Positions 61,191 to 64,000 of a DNA stretch of 64,000 nt are shown piece by piece. The stretch spans positions 7,426,001 through 7,490,000 of the forward strand of contig OW051494.1 in the NCBI GenBank assembly GCA_932521035.1, in the 5' to 3' direction. The stretch is from Oscheius dolichura. Its lineage: Eukaryota; Nematoda; Chromadorea; Rhabditida; Rhabditidae. The notes under the pieces are model-generated. The model saw only the letters and a list, made by a program, of their open reading frames with translations. It was not told the origin of the DNA and made no database searches. Position numbers and translations under genes: made by a program. How positions within the stretch are numbered: position 1 is the first letter of the stretch; each line of letters begins with the position of its first letter.

Positions 61191-61535
61191 TCATCGTAGT
61201 TGCCCAATCAGTTTTGTAGTCATTGGGATGATATTTTCTCGGATGGGAACCATTCTCCGGAGGTAGCCTGCTGGGAGCCCTCCGCCGTCTGCCACCGTCT
61301 CCAGGGGCAGCCTCCCGAAGGCGTCTCGAGCTCTCTCGTGCCATTTATATTCCACTGAGGAGGTCGACAGAGTATCCTTAATGAGATCCTCTAGGACACC
61401 ACTGAATACAGTAACATTGTTGTTCTCCGCCCCGCGGCTGTGTCGTCCGTCCTCCCTGTCTCTCTTCCTGCAAGCGCTTCCTTGGAACTGTTGTCTTCTA
61501 GAATTGATAACCGCGAGATCAAACTGCAATCTCAT
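61191..61535 (-). CDS. Small uncharacterised protein
   Basis: A single minus-strand frame from ATG 61535 gives 114 residues. It contains TVFSGVLEDLIKDTLSTSS, VEYKWHERARDAFGRLPLET and a terminal PMTTKLIGQLR. The composition looks coding, with a helical middle and no signal peptide. It ends convergently close to the receptor-phosphatase gene (AATAAA at about 61,055). It may have further 5' exons. The family is not recognised. Confidence 0.4.
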   Translation of the reverse strand: MRLQFDLAVINSRRQQFQGSACRKRDREDGRHSRGAENNNVTVFSGVLEDLIKDTLSTSSVEYKWHERARDAFGRLPLETVADGGGLPAGYLRRMVPIRENIIPMTTKLIGQLR

Positions 61536-62021
61536 GTGGGCGCATTTTACTGGCCATGAAAAAGGTAATAAAATCGTCTTTTTATGAAGACAAAACAGCG
61601 GAAACAGTCACTTGTTTCGAACATCTTATCGGGAAAATGTTCGGTGTTCCTTGAGCTCTATTCTCTGTTGCCCCCTGGCGGGGATCTCCATCCTCCCGCC
61701 CGTTTCTACTGTATTCCCTTGAATGGCGGGAGTAGGCCTTAAGGATTAGAAACTTTTATTTGATGGGACTAAGCTCTGTTTCCATGGCCGGTAAAATGTG
61801 TTCCCATGTCTTTCCAATAAAACGTGAAATATATGGGAAGAGAGTAATTTGTTCAGGCGCCTAGTCTCTAGTCTCCCGTCTAATGACCCCGGAAGACGTG
61901 GAAGTGCCATTTTTCTATGAGGAAAGAATAGAAAGGATAGAAAAAAACTAATAGCAAATCTGCACTCATATCTCCAGTTGTAGTGCCCCTAGTCAATTTG
62001 CGACAATAGCCCATTGACCAT
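61536..62021. other. Intergenic
   Basis: No supported gene between the small minus-strand frame and tRNA-Met. Confidence 0.4.
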
Positions 62022-62094
62022 GCTTCCGTGGCTCAGTCGGCAGAGCGTCAGTCTCATAATCTGAAGATCGTGAGTTCGAGCCTCACCGGGAGCA
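62022..62094 (+). tRNA. tRNA-Met (CAT)
   Basis: Acceptor GCTTCCG pairs with CGGGAGC (one T-G pair), discriminator A. The anticodon stem TCAGT with TCTGA encloses CTCATAA, anticodon CAT. The T arm is GTGAGTTCGAGCCTCAC with standard TTCGA. This resembles an elongator tRNA-Met. Confidence 0.93.
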
Positions 62095-62515
62095 GTTCTT
62101 TTTGTTTTTTTATATTAGTATTTCACAGCTGCTGTCAACCTTTTCCTGGCCTTTACCCCCTCCCCCAAGCGTTCATCTGCTAAATAAATCACTCGGCTAT
62201 AATTGGAGCCACCCTTTTTGCATAGGAATCCCCTGAGAGCCAGTGTTTGAGAACCTCATGTGTTAATAGTTTATTCCCCCTGCTCTTCGGCTCTGAGGAA
62301 AGATTGCAGACTAGAGAGCCAGTCTCCCCTCTACAAAAACCCGAAAGTCTAACCTATCCTCCCCCACACTGTGGGGTGAGGGGCCTGCGTAGTTCGCCCG
62401 TATCTTGGCTGATTCCTGTTCCCTCTCCTGTTTGTTTGATCCTCCGTTATCAGAGGGAGATCGTTAATGTTTCCGGTAATAATCGGTTCAGTTCTCTCCG
62501 CATCTTGGACAGAAG

Positions 62516-64000
62516 ATGCTGCTGCTCCTGCTCTTGGGGACACTTCTAGGTAATCATTTCCAACTATTTCATCCAATATCTCTTTAGGTGTACAAGCATT
62601 AGATTGTCCGTCCAACTACACAGACGACGGTAATGGGAACTGCATCTCGGCTCCGATGAAAGGCACCCGCCTAGCTGCCTACAATTACTGTTCCGAGGAG
62701 GGTGCCTCGCTTTTCGAGGTTCCAAACGGATTTGTAGGAATACTACAATGTATAGTATAAAGTGATCACTTCAGACAAACAACGAAATTCAAGATTACGG
62801 TAGCGGAGTGGAGAAGGTCTGGCTCGGATTGACTTGCACCTCCAGTGACGCGGCCAGCTGCCAGTGGGACTCGGGGAAGAGCCTCCTCCCTGGCTATTCC
62901 AATTTTCAAGGTGAGAATCACTTTTCCACACCAACCAATTATTAGGCCAACCGAATTCGAATATTGGAGCGTGTGTGGCGTTGATCGTCTCCACTAGCAT
63001 ATGGGAAAGTGTGGATTGCTCCCAGACGGTGGCCACTTACGGTTGTGTGAGTACTCCCGGAGTCACAGGTAGGAGTTGGCCTCCAATACAAAGAAGAGCC
63101 CATCAGTTCCTCAATGTGCCCCCGGCTCGAATTACTTCCGGGGATATTGCTATTGGGGAATAGTGGCCGACAGTTTCGACAGCGCGTCTGCCACCTGCGG
63201 TGACCAGTGCGGGGCACTCGCCTCCATCCATTCTGCCGGGGTAGGCTTTTCCTCTTCCGATAATTTGGGTGAATTTAGGAGAACAGCTTTGTCCGAGACA
63301 TTGGCTTGGCCGTCAGCAGCGACGCTCTCTATCTCTACACGGGGCTCACCTATTCCGGCGGGAGGTACAGTTGGGACGACGCCACAGCCTATGACTACAA
63401 CCACTTCGGTAGCTACTTCTCCTCCTTCAAATAGTAGAAAATTACAGCTTATCAGGACCTGAACGGAGGAACATGTGTCTCCATGAGCCGGAACGGCATC
63501 GTGAGCCAAGGCTCGTGGATCAACTCCAAGTGTATTGGCAGTCCCCAGGTGGCAGTGTGTCAGAAAAACCTGACCAATCCCTGCGACTCGCCGGCCACAG
63601 AGGCTCCTCCCCTGACTCCTTTCCAATGTAACGAAGCATTCTTTTACAGTGGATTCGGACAGGCAAGGAGGGAATAGGGAAGAGATGAGACGGGATTCAG
63701 GTGTACTCGCCGGGCTATCCCTATGGCAGCCAGCCCAACCATTGCGATTACCTGATCACCGAGGAGGAAGGCCGGCAGCCGACGATCTCCTTCCAGGAAC
63801 TGGCTCTTGACTCTTCCACCTCCATCAGCCTCTTCTCCTCCCTCTTCGACAGGATACCTTTCGTCGTGTAGGAACTATTGCAATCCTCCATGGTGTCTGT
63901 CCTTTAGATTGACGAACGTTGTCTCATCGGATGGCCAGACGACGTACACCTCGCCCACAAACGTGATCAGAATCAGCTACAACACTTCGGGAAGCGATAA
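62516..64000 (+). CDS. C-type lectin with two CTLDs and a CUB domain (3' partial)
   Basis: The signal peptide exon is 62516-62549 (MLLLLLLGTLLG), then exons from 62588. CTLD 1: CPSNYTDDGNGNCISAPM, VWLGLTCTSSDAASCQW and GACVALIVSTSIWESVDC. CTLD 2: CAPGSNYFRGYCYWGIVADS, ALYLYTGLTYSGGRYSWDD and GGTCVSMSRNGIVSQGSW. A CUB domain follows (VYSPGYPYGSQPNHCDYLI) and continues past the window end. Nematode CTLD/CUB proteins are secreted, often intestinal, and respond to microbes. The intron after GFGQ (about 63,662) appears to start with GCAAGG, a GC-AG intron. CTLD 1 has WLGL but no EPN/QPD calcium motif, so sugar binding is unproven. Confidence 0.85.

Overview
This window is a stretch of nematode nuclear DNA, most likely from a free-living rhabditid-type worm. 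The evidence is short introns (often 35-60 bp) with TTTCAG-type acceptors, a 127-residue major sperm protein (MSP), nematode chemoreceptors of the Sre and Srg classes, a transthyretin-like (TTR) secreted protein, a worm-type casein-kinase-1-like kinase and a nematode nuclear hormone receptor. Exons below were joined by eye from splice signals and reading phase. Where every junction keeps phase I give the protein length; otherwise I mark the model as partial.

Layout. 0.6-3.1 kb: two small uncharacterised genes (+). 3.7-6.2 kb: an AASDH/ACSF4-like adenylation-domain enzyme (-), ending at the expected carrier-protein serine. 8.5-16.4 kb: an E74/ELF-type ETS transcription factor (+) with a 4.4 kb intron, a 19-nt microexon, and tRNA-Tyr and tRNA-Thr genes inside introns; tRNA-Phe follows. 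17.2-24.5 kb: an AT-rich block with an Sre receptor (+), a CYP4-like cytochrome P450 (-) and the 5' half of an Srg receptor (+), whose 3' half lies in GC-rich DNA. 26-31 kb: small genes and a 723-residue single-pass membrane protein of unknown family (+). 31.1-35.3 kb: two inverted-repeat elements, a diverged 250-bp direct duplication and several short exon pairs. 35.5-39.2 kb: actin (-), tRNA-Ile (-), an eIF5A-like gene (+) without the hypusine loop, and a TTR-like gene (-). 39.4-47.8 kb: a second AT-rich block with BTB-like and MIF4G-like genes (-), a large unknown gene (+) and a small basic protein (-). 48.8-53.6 kb: sepiapterin-reductase-like SDR (+), then a nuclear hormone receptor (-) with the MSP gene nested antisense in the intron that splits its zinc-finger domain. 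55.3-61 kb: CK1/TTBK-like kinase (+), an unknown conserved-looking gene (-), and the most unusual locus: a secreted-type three-finger (Ly6/activin-receptor-like) ectodomain plus transmembrane segment, followed in frame by a PP1-like phosphatase domain that has lost its metal ligands. 62-64 kb: tRNA-Met and a two-CTLD plus CUB C-type lectin running off the window.

Functionally the genes are mostly unrelated, as is usual in nematodes. The 52-61 kb part groups families that are typically sperm-enriched in worms (MSP, CK1-like kinase, PP1-like phosphatase). Sharp swings in base composition, dispersed short motifs and inverted-repeat elements mark the non-coding DNA.
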